Positions 31,958-41,471 of a stretch of 64,000 nt of DNA are shown here, piece after piece; position 1 is the first letter of the stretch; every line of letters starts with the position of its first letter. Source of the stretch: BOG-908 sp965198825 (GTDB lineage Bacteria > Pseudomonadota > Alphaproteobacteria > Acetobacterales > Acetobacteraceae); NCBI GenBank assembly GCA_965198825.1, contig CBDAQB010000003.1:2177949-2241948 (forward strand). Direction: 5' to 3'. Under the pieces are notes generated by a model. That model searched no databases and was not told the origin of the DNA. It worked only from the letters and a program-made list of their open reading frames with translations. The translations under genes and the position numbers were made by a program.

Positions 31958-32599
31958 ATGAGATTATTCGGCCGCGGTTCCACCGCACTGTCCACGTCTG
32001 CAGTCTTCTCCGGCATCGGCGCAGGTCGCGAGACCGCCGCAGCATCGCCAGCCGCACCGCCGGCCCCTGCGTCGGCCGCCGCCAACGCGGAAGACGAAAC
32101 CGACGAGATGCGCGAAAAGCGCGAGAAGGACGAAAAGGCCGCAAAAGAAAAGAAGGCCGCCGAGTCCGCGAAGAATGATGACGATGACGATGACGAGGAT
32201 GATGACTGCGACGACGAGGACGAAGAAGGCGACGACGACTCCGACGAAAAGGACGTGCGCAAGGGCGAAAAGAAGCAGGCCGTGCGCAGCGCCAGGCTTC
32301 GTGAACGCGCCCGCTGTGCCGCCATCTTCGCGCACAAAGGCGCTGACCAGAAGCTCGATATGGCCGCGCACCTCGCTTTCAACAGCAACATGGGCCGCGA
32401 CGCTGCCTGCGCGATGCTCGACCGCACCCCGGCTCAGGCCTCGGCCAGCGGCCTGAAGAACAGCATGGAGCCCCATTCCGGGCGCACACCGGGACCAAAC
32501 GCCGGCACTGAAGTCTCTACGCAGGCAGCGATCGATGCGCGCTGGGATGCTGCGATGGAGCGCGCAAAGCCAAGCTCAAGCCGCCAGCGCCGCAAGTAG
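31958..32599 (+). CDS. Probable scaffold/head assembly protein with acidic stretch
   Basis: A 213-residue protein with an Ala/Pro-rich start, a charged Lys/Glu region and a very acidic run of Asp and Glu near residues 75-97, then a basic helix and a C-terminal region. Acidic, low-complexity helical proteins between protease and decoration genes usually act as scaffold. Function inferred from composition and place. Confidence 0.6.
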   Translation: MRLFGRGSTALSTSAVFSGIGAGRETAAASPAAPPAPASAAANAEDETDEMREKREKDEKAAKEKKAAESAKNDDDDDDEDDDCDDEDEEGDDDSDEKDVRKGEKKQAVRSARLRERARCAAIFAHKGADQKLDMAAHLAFNSNMGRDAACAMLDRTPAQASASGLKNSMEPHSGRTPGPNAGTEVSTQAAIDARWDAAMERAKPSSSRQRRK

Positions 32600-32651
32600 A
32601 GCGCGCGTCACCTCCGAAACATCGACGAGCGATACTTGAAAGGTTAGTAAG

Positions 32652-33554
32652 ATGGTCAGTCCCGTCCTGAATGAACAATGGTATACCGCAGAGTTCCTGG
32701 TCCGGGACCTCGGAACCATGTCCCGTGAAATCATCACGCTGGACAACACGGCGGGGGCGAGTGACCTCCTCATCCAGGGTGGCACGGTCTTCAGCTTCGC
32801 CGCGCTGGCCGCCGCCGTCGTGACCTCGAGCCCGACGAACACCGGCAATGGCGCTGTCACCAATGCAGCCGCCAACCCGCTGCCGGAGCAGCTCGGCAAC
32901 TACGTCGTCACCATGACCGACGCCACTCATTTCGGCGTCGTCGGGCCGGATGGCGACGCGCTCGCCAATGGCGTTGCAGGAACGCCCTACTCCGATGGCA
33001 TCGCCTTCCAGCTCAACGTGGGCGGCACCGCCTTCGTGGCCGGCGACCACTTCACCGTCACGATCGCCAACGGCGTGCCGCCGGCGGTGGCTTACGTCGG
33101 CACCGGCAACGGCACGCTGACGAACGTCGAGCCGTTCCAGAGCGCCGCGGTCCTGCAAGGCAACTACATCATCGACTTCACCGGCGCGACGACCTTCAAC
33201 GTCGAGGCGCCCGATGGCCGCCAGCTCGCGGCTGGCCGGACAGGCGTCGTCTACGAGGACGAGGTCACCTTCCTGATTACCGCCGGCGGAACGGCCTATG
33301 TTGCCGGCGACCGTATCACCATCGGCTTCGGAGCCGGCACCGGCCGCGCGGTCCCCTACACCGGGGCGCTGCCGGCTGCCGGCATCGTCTACAACCGCGT
33401 CTACGTACCGGCCGGCGGCACATCCAACGCAACCGCCATCATGCGGATGGCCGAGGTCAACGCTTCGAAGCTGCAGTTTGGCGCCGGCGTGACGCTTGCC
33501 GGCATGCAAACCGCCGCCCGCCAACTCAAGCAGCTCGGCATTTCGGCGCGCTGA
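32652..33554 (+). CDS. Head decoration protein (gpD-like) with duplicated insert
   Basis: A 300-residue protein. The N-terminus (MSREIITLDNTAGASDLLIQGGTVF) and C-terminus (GIVYNRVYV...IMRMAEVNASKLQF...LKQLGI) match the lambda gpD-like decoration fold, normally about 110-140 residues. Between them lie two homologous modules (about 64-140 and 151-228), each starting TGNG and containing NYxx, PDG and GGTAxVAGD. They look like a tandem duplication of a beta-rich surface domain. The protein probably stabilises the capsid and displays the extra domains outward. Confidence 0.8.
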   Translation: MVSPVLNEQWYTAEFLVRDLGTMSREIITLDNTAGASDLLIQGGTVFSFAALAAAVVTSSPTNTGNGAVTNAAANPLPEQLGNYVVTMTDATHFGVVGPDGDALANGVAGTPYSDGIAFQLNVGGTAFVAGDHFTVTIANGVPPAVAYVGTGNGTLTNVEPFQSAAVLQGNYIIDFTGATTFNVEAPDGRQLAAGRTGVVYEDEVTFLITAGGTAYVAGDRITIGFGAGTGRAVPYTGALPAAGIVYNRVYVPAGGTSNATAIMRMAEVNASKLQFGAGVTLAGMQTAARQLKQLGISAR

Positions 33555-33600
33555 GCCTTTTCACCCGCGCTTAGCGCCAACCTGACACCGGAGCAGTAGC

Positions 33601-34641
33601 ATGATTTCGATGAACGTCTTCCGCCAGGATGCTTTCTCCGGCGTCACCCTCACCCGCCAGGTCAACAAGGATCCCTATGTCCCGACGCTGCTCGGCGACA
33701 TGGATATCTTCGAGGATATGCCGATCGCCACGACGGCGGTGCAGATCGACATGCGCCAGAACGTCCTGTCGCTCATTCCGACCACGCCGCGCGGCGCTCC
33801 GCTGCCGCAGCTTATCGATACGAAGCGCCAGGCGAGGTATTTCGACTGCCCGCGCCTGGCGAAGGAAGACACGCTCTTTGCCAGTTCGATCCAGAACGTG
33901 CGTGATGAAAACGGCGACGGGCTCGATCTGAAGACCGTCGAGACCGAGGTAGCACGGCGCTTGCTTCATCTGAAGCGGGACATGAACCTCACCTGGGAAA
34001 ACCATCGCCTCGGCGCCGTGCAAGGCGTCGTGCTCGATGCGGACGGGGCCACGGTGATCCGCAACTGGTATGCCGAGTTCGGCATCGCCATGCCGAACGA
34101 CATCGGCTTCGACCTCCTCAACACGTTGAACAAGCCGGCGGGATACTTCATCACCTCCTGCAACAACGTCGTGCGCGCCATGAAGCGTGCCGGCCAGGGT
34201 GCCTTCGTGGAAAACGTCACCGAGGTCCACGCGCTGTGCGGCGACGCCTTCTACGACGCTATCGTGCAGCACCCGGAAGTCGTGCGCACCTACGCGAACT
34301 GGACGGCTGCCGTCGCTCTGCGCGAAGGCCACACCTTCGACGCGTTCTACTTCGGCGGCATCTACTGGCACAACTATCGCGGCACCGACGACAATTCGAC
34401 CGTCGCCATTCCCACCAACTACGCCCGCTTCTTTCCCGTCAAGGCCTACGAGACTTTCGACGTGGCATGGGCGCCTGGTGAGGGCATGGACGATGTCAAC
34501 CGGCTCGGCGAGCCTCTCAAGGTGATCGTCGATATCGATCCCTCAAGCGAAAAGGCTTGGGTGAACCTCAAGATGAAGTCCTACCCGCTCTTTATCTGCA
34601 AACGTCCCGAGATGCTGCTTCGCGGCCATCTCGGCGTCTGA
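33601..34641 (+). CDS. Major capsid protein, lambda gpE family
   Basis: A 346-residue HK97-fold capsid protein. Family landmarks include the N-terminal FSGVTLTRQVNKDPYVPTLLG, the region PRLAKEDTLFASSIQNVR, and the C-terminal EGMDDVNRLGEPLKVIVDIDPSSEKAW and LFICKRPEMLL. GGAG lies six bases before ATG 33601. It follows the decoration gene, as in lambda. Confidence 0.93.
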   Translation: MISMNVFRQDAFSGVTLTRQVNKDPYVPTLLGDMDIFEDMPIATTAVQIDMRQNVLSLIPTTPRGAPLPQLIDTKRQARYFDCPRLAKEDTLFASSIQNVRDENGDGLDLKTVETEVARRLLHLKRDMNLTWENHRLGAVQGVVLDADGATVIRNWYAEFGIAMPNDIGFDLLNTLNKPAGYFITSCNNVVRAMKRAGQGAFVENVTEVHALCGDAFYDAIVQHPEVVRTYANWTAAVALREGHTFDAFYFGGIYWHNYRGTDDNSTVAIPTNYARFFPVKAYETFDVAWAPGEGMDDVNRLGEPLKVIVDIDPSSEKAWVNLKMKSYPLFICKRPEMLLRGHLGV

Positions 34642-34686
34642 TTGTAGCCCGTCGGCACCCTCGCACCCAGACGACAGGACTTTTCC

Positions 34687-34926
34687 ATGGAAACCAAGCG
34701 GGTTTACGCGAAGGGCGATCTCTACATGGGGATCGGCCACGCGCCACATCCCACCGGCACGGGCTTCGAGCTTCCCGCCCATCAGGCCGCCCAGTGGGTC
34801 GAGGACGGCCTGGTGACGTTCGAGCATCCTCATGCCGTCAAGCGCGACGTTCCAGAGGCCGAAGCCGCGGCGGTCGACCATGGGGACGCTGAAAAGCCAG
34901 CGGTCGAGCACACCGAAGCCGCATGA
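34687..34926 (+). CDS. Small phage protein, unknown
   Basis: A 79-residue protein (METKRVYAKGDLYMGIGH) with an acidic Ala/Glu-rich tail. It overlaps the FII-like gene by 4 bases. It occupies a place where small head-completion genes are often found. No family assigned. Confidence 0.5.
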   Translation: METKRVYAKGDLYMGIGHAPHPTGTGFELPAHQAAQWVEDGLVTFEHPHAVKRDVPEAEAAAVDHGDAEKPAVEHTEAA

Positions 34927-35279
34927 TCGACTTCGATAAGCTCGTCGTCGGGCCCTGCATGGGCACGTTCGGCGAGCCGGTGCTTTTCCAGCCAAAAAAC
35001 GGCCAGCCGGTGTCGATCACGGCCATTTTCCAGGAGAGGCAGCTTGTGACCCGCTTCTCCGGCGGTGACGAAGTGCAGGACGAAAAGACGATCCTTGGCG
35101 TCCAGGCGAGCCAGTTTCCCAATGCGACGCCGGAGCAAGGCGATATCCTGATCATTCGCAATCGGCTCTGGCAGGTGCGCGACGCGCTCGCCGACGGCGT
35201 CGGCCACATCGACCTCGAAATCAGCCTCGCCGACGACAACCAGGCCAACCTCACGCCCTCTCAGCCGACCTATTCGTGA
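34923..35279 (+). CDS. Head-tail connector, gpFII-like
   Basis: A 118-residue beta-rich protein. MIDFDKLVVGPCMGTFGEPV and the C-terminal WQVRDALADGVGHIDLEISL resemble lambda FII/gp-like head-tail joining proteins. Position after the capsid gene agrees. Confidence 0.65.
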   Translation: MIDFDKLVVGPCMGTFGEPVLFQPKNGQPVSITAIFQERQLVTRFSGGDEVQDEKTILGVQASQFPNATPEQGDILIIRNRLWQVRDALADGVGHIDLEISLADDNQANLTPSQPTYS

Positions 35280-35887
35280 GCGACACCGCTTTCGCGTCGT
35301 TGCCACGCGGCACCCGGCTGCGTATCGCGGCCAAGGCCGTGCTCGCCGCGGCGGTGCCGCTCGTCGAGGGGCGTGTCTTCCTCGACCGGCAGGATCCTGT
35401 GCAGCTGGAAGACTACCCCTGTTTGCTAGTATTTAGCACAGAGCGACGCGACACTATCGGTGCCGCTGGCGGTCCACCCATCTTCAAAGTGGGCTACACG
35501 CTGCGCATTCAGGGCATGGTGATCGCGGCCGATGCAGACCGCGCCACGATCCTTTGCGACCAGCTTCGCCAGGCCGCGCTCGACGGACTGATGAGCGACC
35601 CGATCTGGCCGGGCCTGGTCGAAAGCGTATCCAGCGTCGAAGAAAAGCGCGTCTACGGCGAGAACGGCGGCCGGAAGATCGAAGAATTCATGATCGACGT
35701 CAGCACGGCCTGGCGCGACCGCTACACGCCGGACAACACCACACCGCTTCTCGCTGGTGGCCAGCCCGCCGGCCTTCGCACAGTCGCGGTGCCGCTCAAG
35801 ACGATCGTCAACACCGAGCAGCTCGGCACGGACGATCAAGGCCACAAAACGCTTTTCGTCGTCGATACCTCGCTTCCGCAAGCGTGA
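35276..35887 (+). CDS. Tail terminator/completion-like protein
   Basis: A 203-residue protein from GTG 35276 (GTGA overlap). The N-terminal part (RLRIAAKAVLAAAVPLVEGRVFLDRQDPVQ) resembles tail-completion or minor tail U-type proteins that cap the tail. It lies directly before the sheath gene. Family call is moderate. Confidence 0.55.
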   Translation: MSDTAFASLPRGTRLRIAAKAVLAAAVPLVEGRVFLDRQDPVQLEDYPCLLVFSTERRDTIGAAGGPPIFKVGYTLRIQGMVIAADADRATILCDQLRQAALDGLMSDPIWPGLVESVSSVEEKRVYGENGGRKIEEFMIDVSTAWRDRYTPDNTTPLLAGGQPAGLRTVAVPLKTIVNTEQLGTDDQGHKTLFVVDTSLPQA

Positions 35888-35910
35888 TTCAAGATCCTGG
35901 GGACTGATCC

Positions 35911-37431
35911 ATGGCCGCCATCGTCCAGAGCAACATCCTCTATCCGCTTGACCAGATCGCCTTCGATAACAGTCAGGCGGGCGTCAATCAGGCCGCCAAA
36001 CCGACCTGGATCGTCGGACAGACGGTGACTGTTCAGCCTCTGGTGCCCGTTGGAGTTGCCTCCATCAGCCAGGCCAGGAACCTGTTCGGCACCGGCTCCA
36101 TGCTGGCCCTCATGTTTGAGGCCTATTTCAACAACGACAGCACTGGGCCGATCTATTGCCTGCCCGTCGCTGATGCGGCCGGCGCTACGAAGGCCGCTGG
36201 AACCATGGCCATCACCGGCCCGGCGACCGCGAACGGCACCCTCAACATCGCTGTCACCGGTGTGCTTGCGCCTGTCGGCGTGAGCGCCGGAGATACCCCG
36301 ACCGTCATGGCCGCGAACGCGGCTGCCGCCGTCAACGCGAACCCGAACCTTCCGGTCGTCGCCACGTCGGCGACCGGAACGCTGACGTTGACCGCGAAAA
36401 ACGGCGGCACGCTCGGCAATATGATCGATCTGCGCATCAATCCGCTCGGGATCTCCGGCGGTCAGGTGTTGCCGGCCGGCGTCGCGGTCGCGGTCACTGC
36501 CATGACCGGCGGTGCCACGGATCCTCAGCTTTCCGCGGGCGCTGTGAACCTCGCAGGCATCCTCGGCGACCTGCCGATGCGCTTTCTGGTCCACCCCTAC
36601 ACGGACACGCCGAACCTCACGGCTGTCGCCCTCGTCATGGCGTTCTCTGGCGGCCGCTGGGACGCAACGCGCAAGACCTGGGGCCACGCCTTCTCTGCCC
36701 ACTCCGACACTTTCGCCAACCTTGTCACCTTTGGCACAGGGCTCGGTGCCAACGAAAACGATCCACACACTTCGATTTTCGCCTACGAGCCGGCCTCTCC
36801 GACCTGGGAGCCGGTTGCCGCGGCAATCTGGGCTGGCGCCATGGCTCCAAGCCTGCGGACGCAGCCAAACCGCCCGGTGCAATCGCTCGCTTTGAACGGC
36901 TTCACGGCGCCTCCCAACGCAGGCGCCCAGTTCACTAAGGCAGGCTGGCAAACTCTGCTTGGTCTTGGTTTGGGACTTGCCAAATACGGCACTGGAACGC
37001 CGACGATCCTTCGCGCGGTCACAACTTACCAGTTCAACAGCTTTGGGCAGGCTGATCAGAGCTATTTCGACACCGAGGATTTGTTCCTTCTCGCCGAAAT
37101 CGGCGATCGCATCGAAGCGATGAACACGCAGCAGTTCTCGCGCAGCTTGGTAGCAGACACTGGAACAAAGTTTGGTCCGGGCCTGCCGATCGTCACGCCT
37201 GCGACATACCGCGCCAGCCTCCTCGCCCTCTACCTCGTCATGCAAAATGACGGCCTGGTGGAGGATGCTGATGCGATGCTGGCGGCGACGGTGGTGAGCC
37301 GGAACGCCAACAACCCCAGCGAGCTCGACGCGCTTTTTGCGCCGTTCCTCGTCGTCGGGCTGCGCCAGATCGGCGTGACGATCCAATTCCGCAAATACTC
37401 GGCGGCGGCCGCCGCGGCATTCGGAGGCTAG
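35911..37431 (+). CDS. Contractile tail sheath protein, Mu gpL-like
   Basis: A 506-residue sheath protein. Mu-type features include GVNQAAKPTWIVGQ near the start, an inserted domain (about 90-200), the conserved YEPASPTWEPVAAAIWAGAMA stretch and the C-terminal ELDALFAPFLVVGLRQIGVTIQF. It shows that the virion has a contractile tail. Confidence 0.92.
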   Translation: MAAIVQSNILYPLDQIAFDNSQAGVNQAAKPTWIVGQTVTVQPLVPVGVASISQARNLFGTGSMLALMFEAYFNNDSTGPIYCLPVADAAGATKAAGTMAITGPATANGTLNIAVTGVLAPVGVSAGDTPTVMAANAAAAVNANPNLPVVATSATGTLTLTAKNGGTLGNMIDLRINPLGISGGQVLPAGVAVAVTAMTGGATDPQLSAGAVNLAGILGDLPMRFLVHPYTDTPNLTAVALVMAFSGGRWDATRKTWGHAFSAHSDTFANLVTFGTGLGANENDPHTSIFAYEPASPTWEPVAAAIWAGAMAPSLRTQPNRPVQSLALNGFTAPPNAGAQFTKAGWQTLLGLGLGLAKYGTGTPTILRAVTTYQFNSFGQADQSYFDTEDLFLLAEIGDRIEAMNTQQFSRSLVADTGTKFGPGLPIVTPATYRASLLALYLVMQNDGLVEDADAMLAATVVSRNANNPSELDALFAPFLVVGLRQIGVTIQFRKYSAAAAAAFGG

Positions 37432-37434
37432 ACC

Positions 37435-37806
37435 ATGGCTCTTTCGAACTATCTGGGCGGAACGCTCAACTTCAAGATCGACGGCGCGCAGTATCGCGTC
37501 GCGGGATCTTTCCGCTACAGCATGGGCGGCAAGCAGCGCACCGCCAAGAACGGCCCCGACGGCACGCTCGGATTCATCACAACCTACAAGGAGCCGATGA
37601 TCGACAGCGAGCTGGTCGCAGATGGTACGATCACGCAGCAGCAGCTCCGTCAGATCACAAACAGCACCCTGACTGTCGAGCTCGACAACGGCATCACCGT
37701 TCTGCTCGCGAACGCCTGGCAGGAAGGGGATATCGAGACGGATGCCGTGGAGGCGAAGATGGGCGTCAAGTTCGCCGGCCTGTCGGCCCAGGAACTGACC
37801 TCTTAA
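37435..37806 (+). CDS. Tail tube protein, Mu gpM-like
   Basis: A 123-residue protein (MALSNYLGGTLNFKIDGAQY) with the sequence pattern of Mu-type tube proteins (AKNGPDGTLGFITTYKEPMI; GDIETDAVEAKMGVKFAG). It begins 4 bases after the sheath stop. Confidence 0.9.
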   Translation: MALSNYLGGTLNFKIDGAQYRVAGSFRYSMGGKQRTAKNGPDGTLGFITTYKEPMIDSELVADGTITQQQLRQITNSTLTVELDNGITVLLANAWQEGDIETDAVEAKMGVKFAGLSAQELTS

Positions 37807-37822
37807 GCCGCAAGGAAGCATC

Positions 37823-38173
37823 ATGTCGCGCGACGCCGTCACGATTTCGCTCTTCGAGCCTGTTCAGGCTCATGGCGAAAAGATCGAAGAGCTTATCTTG
37901 CGGCCGCCCACAGGCAAAGACATCCTTGCCTCCGGCTACCCCTACAGCATGGAGCGAAACCCGCGTACCGGCGCCATCACCGAAGTGGTGCATTTTCCGT
38001 CCGCTCGGTTGCTTCTGTCCACGATGGCGCAAGTGCCCGCCTCGACGATCGACATGCTGCAGGCGGTGGACATCATGGGCGCCATGGAGGTGCTGAAAGC
38101 CTTTTTTTTCTACGCGCCCCAGCGGAGATCGTCGCAGACATCCTCACCTGGGGGCGCTGGGCTGGAGACATAG
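37823..38173 (+). CDS. Tail assembly chaperone, Mu gp41-like (short product)
   Basis: A 116-residue chaperone (MSRDAVTISLFEPVQAHGEK) with the family pattern LRPPTGKDILASG. Its last 20 or so residues (after FFFYAPQRR) are low-quality, whereas the -1 frame after an eight-T run reads as good protein. The short form is probably made along with a longer frameshifted form, as for the G/GT proteins of lambda and gp41/42 of Mu. Confidence 0.85.
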   Translation: MSRDAVTISLFEPVQAHGEKIEELILRPPTGKDILASGYPYSMERNPRTGAITEVVHFPSARLLLSTMAQVPASTIDMLQAVDIMGAMEVLKAFFFYAPQRRSSQTSSPGGAGLET

Positions 38174-38265
38174 GCTTCGCCTTTTCGCTGCCTCTCGACC
38201 AGCTCGGCGACTTCGCCCGTGCTGCCGCCATGATCGCAAAGCGGGAAGCTAAGCCAAATGGCTGA
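38102..38265 (+). other. Probable programmed -1 frameshift and chaperone extension
   Basis: Eight T residues (38102-38109) followed by C form a slippery run in GCC TTT TTT TTC. In the -1 frame the coding continues as LRAPAEIVADILTWGRWAGD and on to MIAKREAKPNG before TGA 38263-38265, 8 bases into the tape measure gene. The extension is well-formed protein, while the zero frame ends soon after the run. The full product would be about 147 residues. Confidence 0.75.
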
Positions 38266-40177
38266 AAATGAGGTTTTCCACGCCGTCATCGCCGCCAGCG
38301 ACGACGCCAGCCACACGATCGATCAAATCAAGGCCAAGCTGCACGGCCTAGGCCTCGAAGCCGCCCATACGGGCGAGATGACGGAGCATCTTCACCATCC
38401 GCATGTGTTCGCCGCGCTCAGCGAGCACGTCGACCTGGTCCACGAGCATTTCGGCCACCTGCACGCCTCCATCGGCGAAGTCGGCGGTTCGATCGCCGAA
38501 CTGATCCCGCAATTCGCGGCCTTTGCGGCCATCGGCTCCGTCGCTGCCGTCTTCGAGACCGTTGAGCACACCGCTGAAGCCTACGGCGAACTCGCCCATA
38601 CTGCGCAGTCTCTTGGTCTTGCTACCGAGCAGCTGCACGAGCTCAACCTCGTCGCCAAGCTGACCGACACGTCTGTCGAAGCGATGGACAAGGGTTTCTC
38701 CAAGCTCAACCGCACCATCGCAGACGCGTCGGCGGGCAAAAACAAGGACGCTGCGGCACTCTTCAGCCACGTCGGCATCGCCTTGCGCGACGGCAATGGT
38801 CACCTGCGCAGTGCTAACGACCTTTTTCCACTCCTCGCCAACGCCTTTGCCCATACCAGCGACGCGGCGATGCGCACCCGCATGTCGTTCGCCCTGTTCG
38901 GTCGCGGCGGCGCTGAGCTGATACCGATGCTGATGCGTGGACAGAAGGGCATCGAGGAGCTGCAGCGCGAGGCGCGATCTTTCGGCGTCGACATGTCGGC
39001 TTATGGTGAAGGCCTCGAAGCCTACAACGATTCGATGCATCACCTGACGATCGCGACAGGTGGCTTCACTGAGATGTTGGGCGGCAAGCTGGCCCCGGTG
39101 CTGCGGCCACTCATCGACGAGGCTGCTGACCTCGTCGTCGCAAACAGGGAATGGATCACCGGCGACATCGCTGAAGGTGTCAAAGAGTTCTCCGGTTGGC
39201 TGCAGCATGTGCCCTGGCACCAGGTCGGCACCGAACTGCGGGACGCAGGCAAGGAAGCACGCCACTTCATCGACGACCTCGGCGGCGTCAAGGTGGTTGC
39301 TGAAGTGCTTGGCGGCGTGCTCGCCTTCAAAGGATTGAAGTTTCTAGCCGAGCCTATCCTGGACGCGGCGAAATTCGGCCTGGCGCTTGGTAATCTCGTC
39401 CTCAAGCTGACGACCGAGTTGGTGCCGGCTTGGGCAAAGGTCGGAACGGCAGCCGAAGTGGCTGGCGCAAAGGAGTTGGCGGCTGCCGAAGCGCCTGGTG
39501 CTGCGGCAATCGCCGGCGGCAGCAAGCTGGCGAAGGTCGCAACCGTCGCCGGCGAGGCTGGCCTAGGCGCTGCGGAAGGTGGCGTTGCGGTTGCGGCGGC
39601 AGGCGAAGGCGCCGCGGTCATCGCCGGCAGTTCCGTCGCAGCCGCGTTAGAGCTGATCCCGCCGGTCCTGATCGGCACGCTGGCGATCGCCGCACTCGCC
39701 GCGAGCGGCGCTTCCCTCGCGGTGTTCCTCCGAGAGCATTTCGGCGGCGCTCCGGTCGATGCGGAGCATCCCAGCCTCCACGTCGTCACTCACGCGGCCA
39801 TCGCGAACCGGGAGCTCGTGGCGGACCGTGGCTCCGAGCTCGCCGCGCAGCAGCGCACCGCTGCCCGCCTCGCCAACCGCTCCTACTCTACCGGAGGCCT
39901 TGCTCGCACCGTCGATGCTTTCGTAAACAGCCCGGGCAATCTCGCCACGCCGGACGATTACGGCCTGCCGTTTGCCGGCTCGCCGCTGCCGCCGCCGCCT
40001 TCCGCCACCCGGTCGCCCGCGCCAGCAGCCGATGTCACTGGTGAGGTCAAAATCTCGATCGATTTTACCAACGCGCCGCCCGGAACGACGACCTCCGCGG
40101 CCGTGACGGGAAGCCCTCTCATCAGCCCGCGTATCAACACCGGCCGGGCCTGGGATCTCGATCCATTTGCTTCGTGA
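38258..40177 (+). CDS. Tail tape measure protein
   Basis: A 639-residue protein, mostly helical, with hydrophobic Ala/Gly-rich stretches around 395-500. The N-terminal half has the phage tape measure pattern (TAQSLGLATEQLHELNLVAKLTD; FALFGRGGAELIPML). At about 1.5 angstrom per residue it suggests a tail somewhat under 100 nm. The start lies inside the end of the frameshifted chaperone. Confidence 0.88.
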   Translation: MAENEVFHAVIAASDDASHTIDQIKAKLHGLGLEAAHTGEMTEHLHHPHVFAALSEHVDLVHEHFGHLHASIGEVGGSIAELIPQFAAFAAIGSVAAVFETVEHTAEAYGELAHTAQSLGLATEQLHELNLVAKLTDTSVEAMDKGFSKLNRTIADASAGKNKDAAALFSHVGIALRDGNGHLRSANDLFPLLANAFAHTSDAAMRTRMSFALFGRGGAELIPMLMRGQKGIEELQREARSFGVDMSAYGEGLEAYNDSMHHLTIATGGFTEMLGGKLAPVLRPLIDEAADLVVANREWITGDIAEGVKEFSGWLQHVPWHQVGTELRDAGKEARHFIDDLGGVKVVAEVLGGVLAFKGLKFLAEPILDAAKFGLALGNLVLKLTTELVPAWAKVGTAAEVAGAKELAAAEAPGAAAIAGGSKLAKVATVAGEAGLGAAEGGVAVAAAGEGAAVIAGSSVAAALELIPPVLIGTLAIAALAASGASLAVFLREHFGGAPVDAEHPSLHVVTHAAIANRELVADRGSELAAQQRTAARLANRSYSTGGLARTVDAFVNSPGNLATPDDYGLPFAGSPLPPPPSATRSPAPAADVTGEVKISIDFTNAPPGTTTSAAVTGSPLISPRINTGRAWDLDPFAS

Positions 40178-40187
40178 AGGCTGAGGC

Positions 40188-41471
40188 ATGACCTGGATCG
40201 ATCGCCTTCAGCCCGCCAGCTTTCGCGCCGTCAGCTTCCTGGTCGACGGCCATGACGAAACCGGCGGCCGCCGCCTCGCCCGCACATCCTATCCCGGCCG
40301 CGACAAGCCGACGGTTGAGGATCTTGGCCAGGCGCAAGATGGTTGGCGCATCCGCGCCTATGTCATCGCCGACTTGACCAGCCAGGATTACTTCATCGCG
40401 CGCGACGCACTGCGTGTCGCTTGCCGGGCTTCCGGCCCTGCCACGCTGATCCACCCCTACCTTGGCCGCCTGACCGTCTCCTGCGAGAGCGTGACACTCC
40501 GGGAGGAGGCGACGCAGGGCGGCATGGCCGTCTTCGATTTGGTCTTCTGGGACAGTGGCACAGGTCCGGGCCCTACCGTTGCGACGGACACCGCCTCCGG
40601 CCTGCTCTCCGGCGCCAACCGCATCATCTCGCTCGCTATCCAGGCCTTCGCGATCGGCAGCGTCATCGCCGAACGGCCTGGCATCCTGCTGGGCATCGGC
40701 GAAGCCTACATCGGCTCCCTGGTGTCGAGCTTCACCGGCTTGCAGCCGTCGATCCTGTTCCAGCTCGGCGGCCTGCTCAACAACCTGGTGCTTTCACCCA
40801 GCGCCGGGACCAGCGCGGCCACCAGCAGCGTCACCGGCTTCGCCGGCGACCCTGTCGCGATCGCCATCTCGGACACCTTCGCGACGGCCGCGACGCTCAT
40901 CACCGCCTCTGCCGGCAATCCCCCGGCACTCACCGACGATCCGGTGCTGGGGCAGACAAGCAGCCTTGCCAGACAGCCTGCGGACCCATCGCAGGGGTTG
41001 GCTGGCTTGGCGACCTGGTCAGTGCCTAGCGTCACTCCCAGCGCTCTTCAGGCGCCTCTCCAGGCTCAGCTCGCCCAACAGTTCGCCGACCTGGTGTGCG
41101 GATGTGCGGTCGCGGCGCTGACGCAGATCTACGCTGGCACGAACTGGATATCGTCCAACGCCGCCGCGACGGCGCGCACCCAGCTTCTCGGCTTCATCCA
41201 GCAGCGCCTGCTCGCTGCCGCGGCGGCTGACGATGATGCGCTCTTCCAAGGCTGGCTCGGTCTCTCCGGCCTGGCCAGCGCCGATCTCCTGACGCGTGCG
41301 CAGAGTCTGCCTAGCCTTGCCCCCTACAACACGCCGCTGTCGCTCCCCAGCGCCGTGTTGGCACAGCGCCTCTACAGCGACGCGAGCCAGGCCGACGCTC
41401 TCGTCGCCCTCAATGATGCCGTCCACCCCAGCTTCATGCCCACCACGGGCGTGTGGCTCGTGCCGACATGA
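40188..41471 (+). CDS. DNA circularisation / tail protein, Mu gpN-like
   Basis: A 427-residue protein beginning MTWIDRLQPASFRAVSFLVD, typical of the Mu gpN DNA-circularisation N-terminal family (GGRRLARTSYPGRDKPTVEDLG). The rest is Ala/Leu-rich and helical. In Mu gpN is a baseplate-hub component. It overlaps the next gene by ATGA. Confidence 0.88.
   Translation: MTWIDRLQPASFRAVSFLVDGHDETGGRRLARTSYPGRDKPTVEDLGQAQDGWRIRAYVIADLTSQDYFIARDALRVACRASGPATLIHPYLGRLTVSCESVTLREEATQGGMAVFDLVFWDSGTGPGPTVATDTASGLLSGANRIISLAIQAFAIGSVIAERPGILLGIGEAYIGSLVSSFTGLQPSILFQLGGLLNNLVLSPSAGTSAATSSVTGFAGDPVAIAISDTFATAATLITASAGNPPALTDDPVLGQTSSLARQPADPSQGLAGLATWSVPSVTPSALQAPLQAQLAQQFADLVCGCAVAALTQIYAGTNWISSNAAATARTQLLGFIQQRLLAAAAADDDALFQGWLGLSGLASADLLTRAQSLPSLAPYNTPLSLPSAVLAQRLYSDASQADALVALNDAVHPSFMPTTGVWLVPT

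Noticed and set aside
39430..40044. Arg/Gly-rich plus-strand frame within the tape measure gene
   Set aside because: Alternative frame of a GC-rich Ala-rich coding sequence with no start context.
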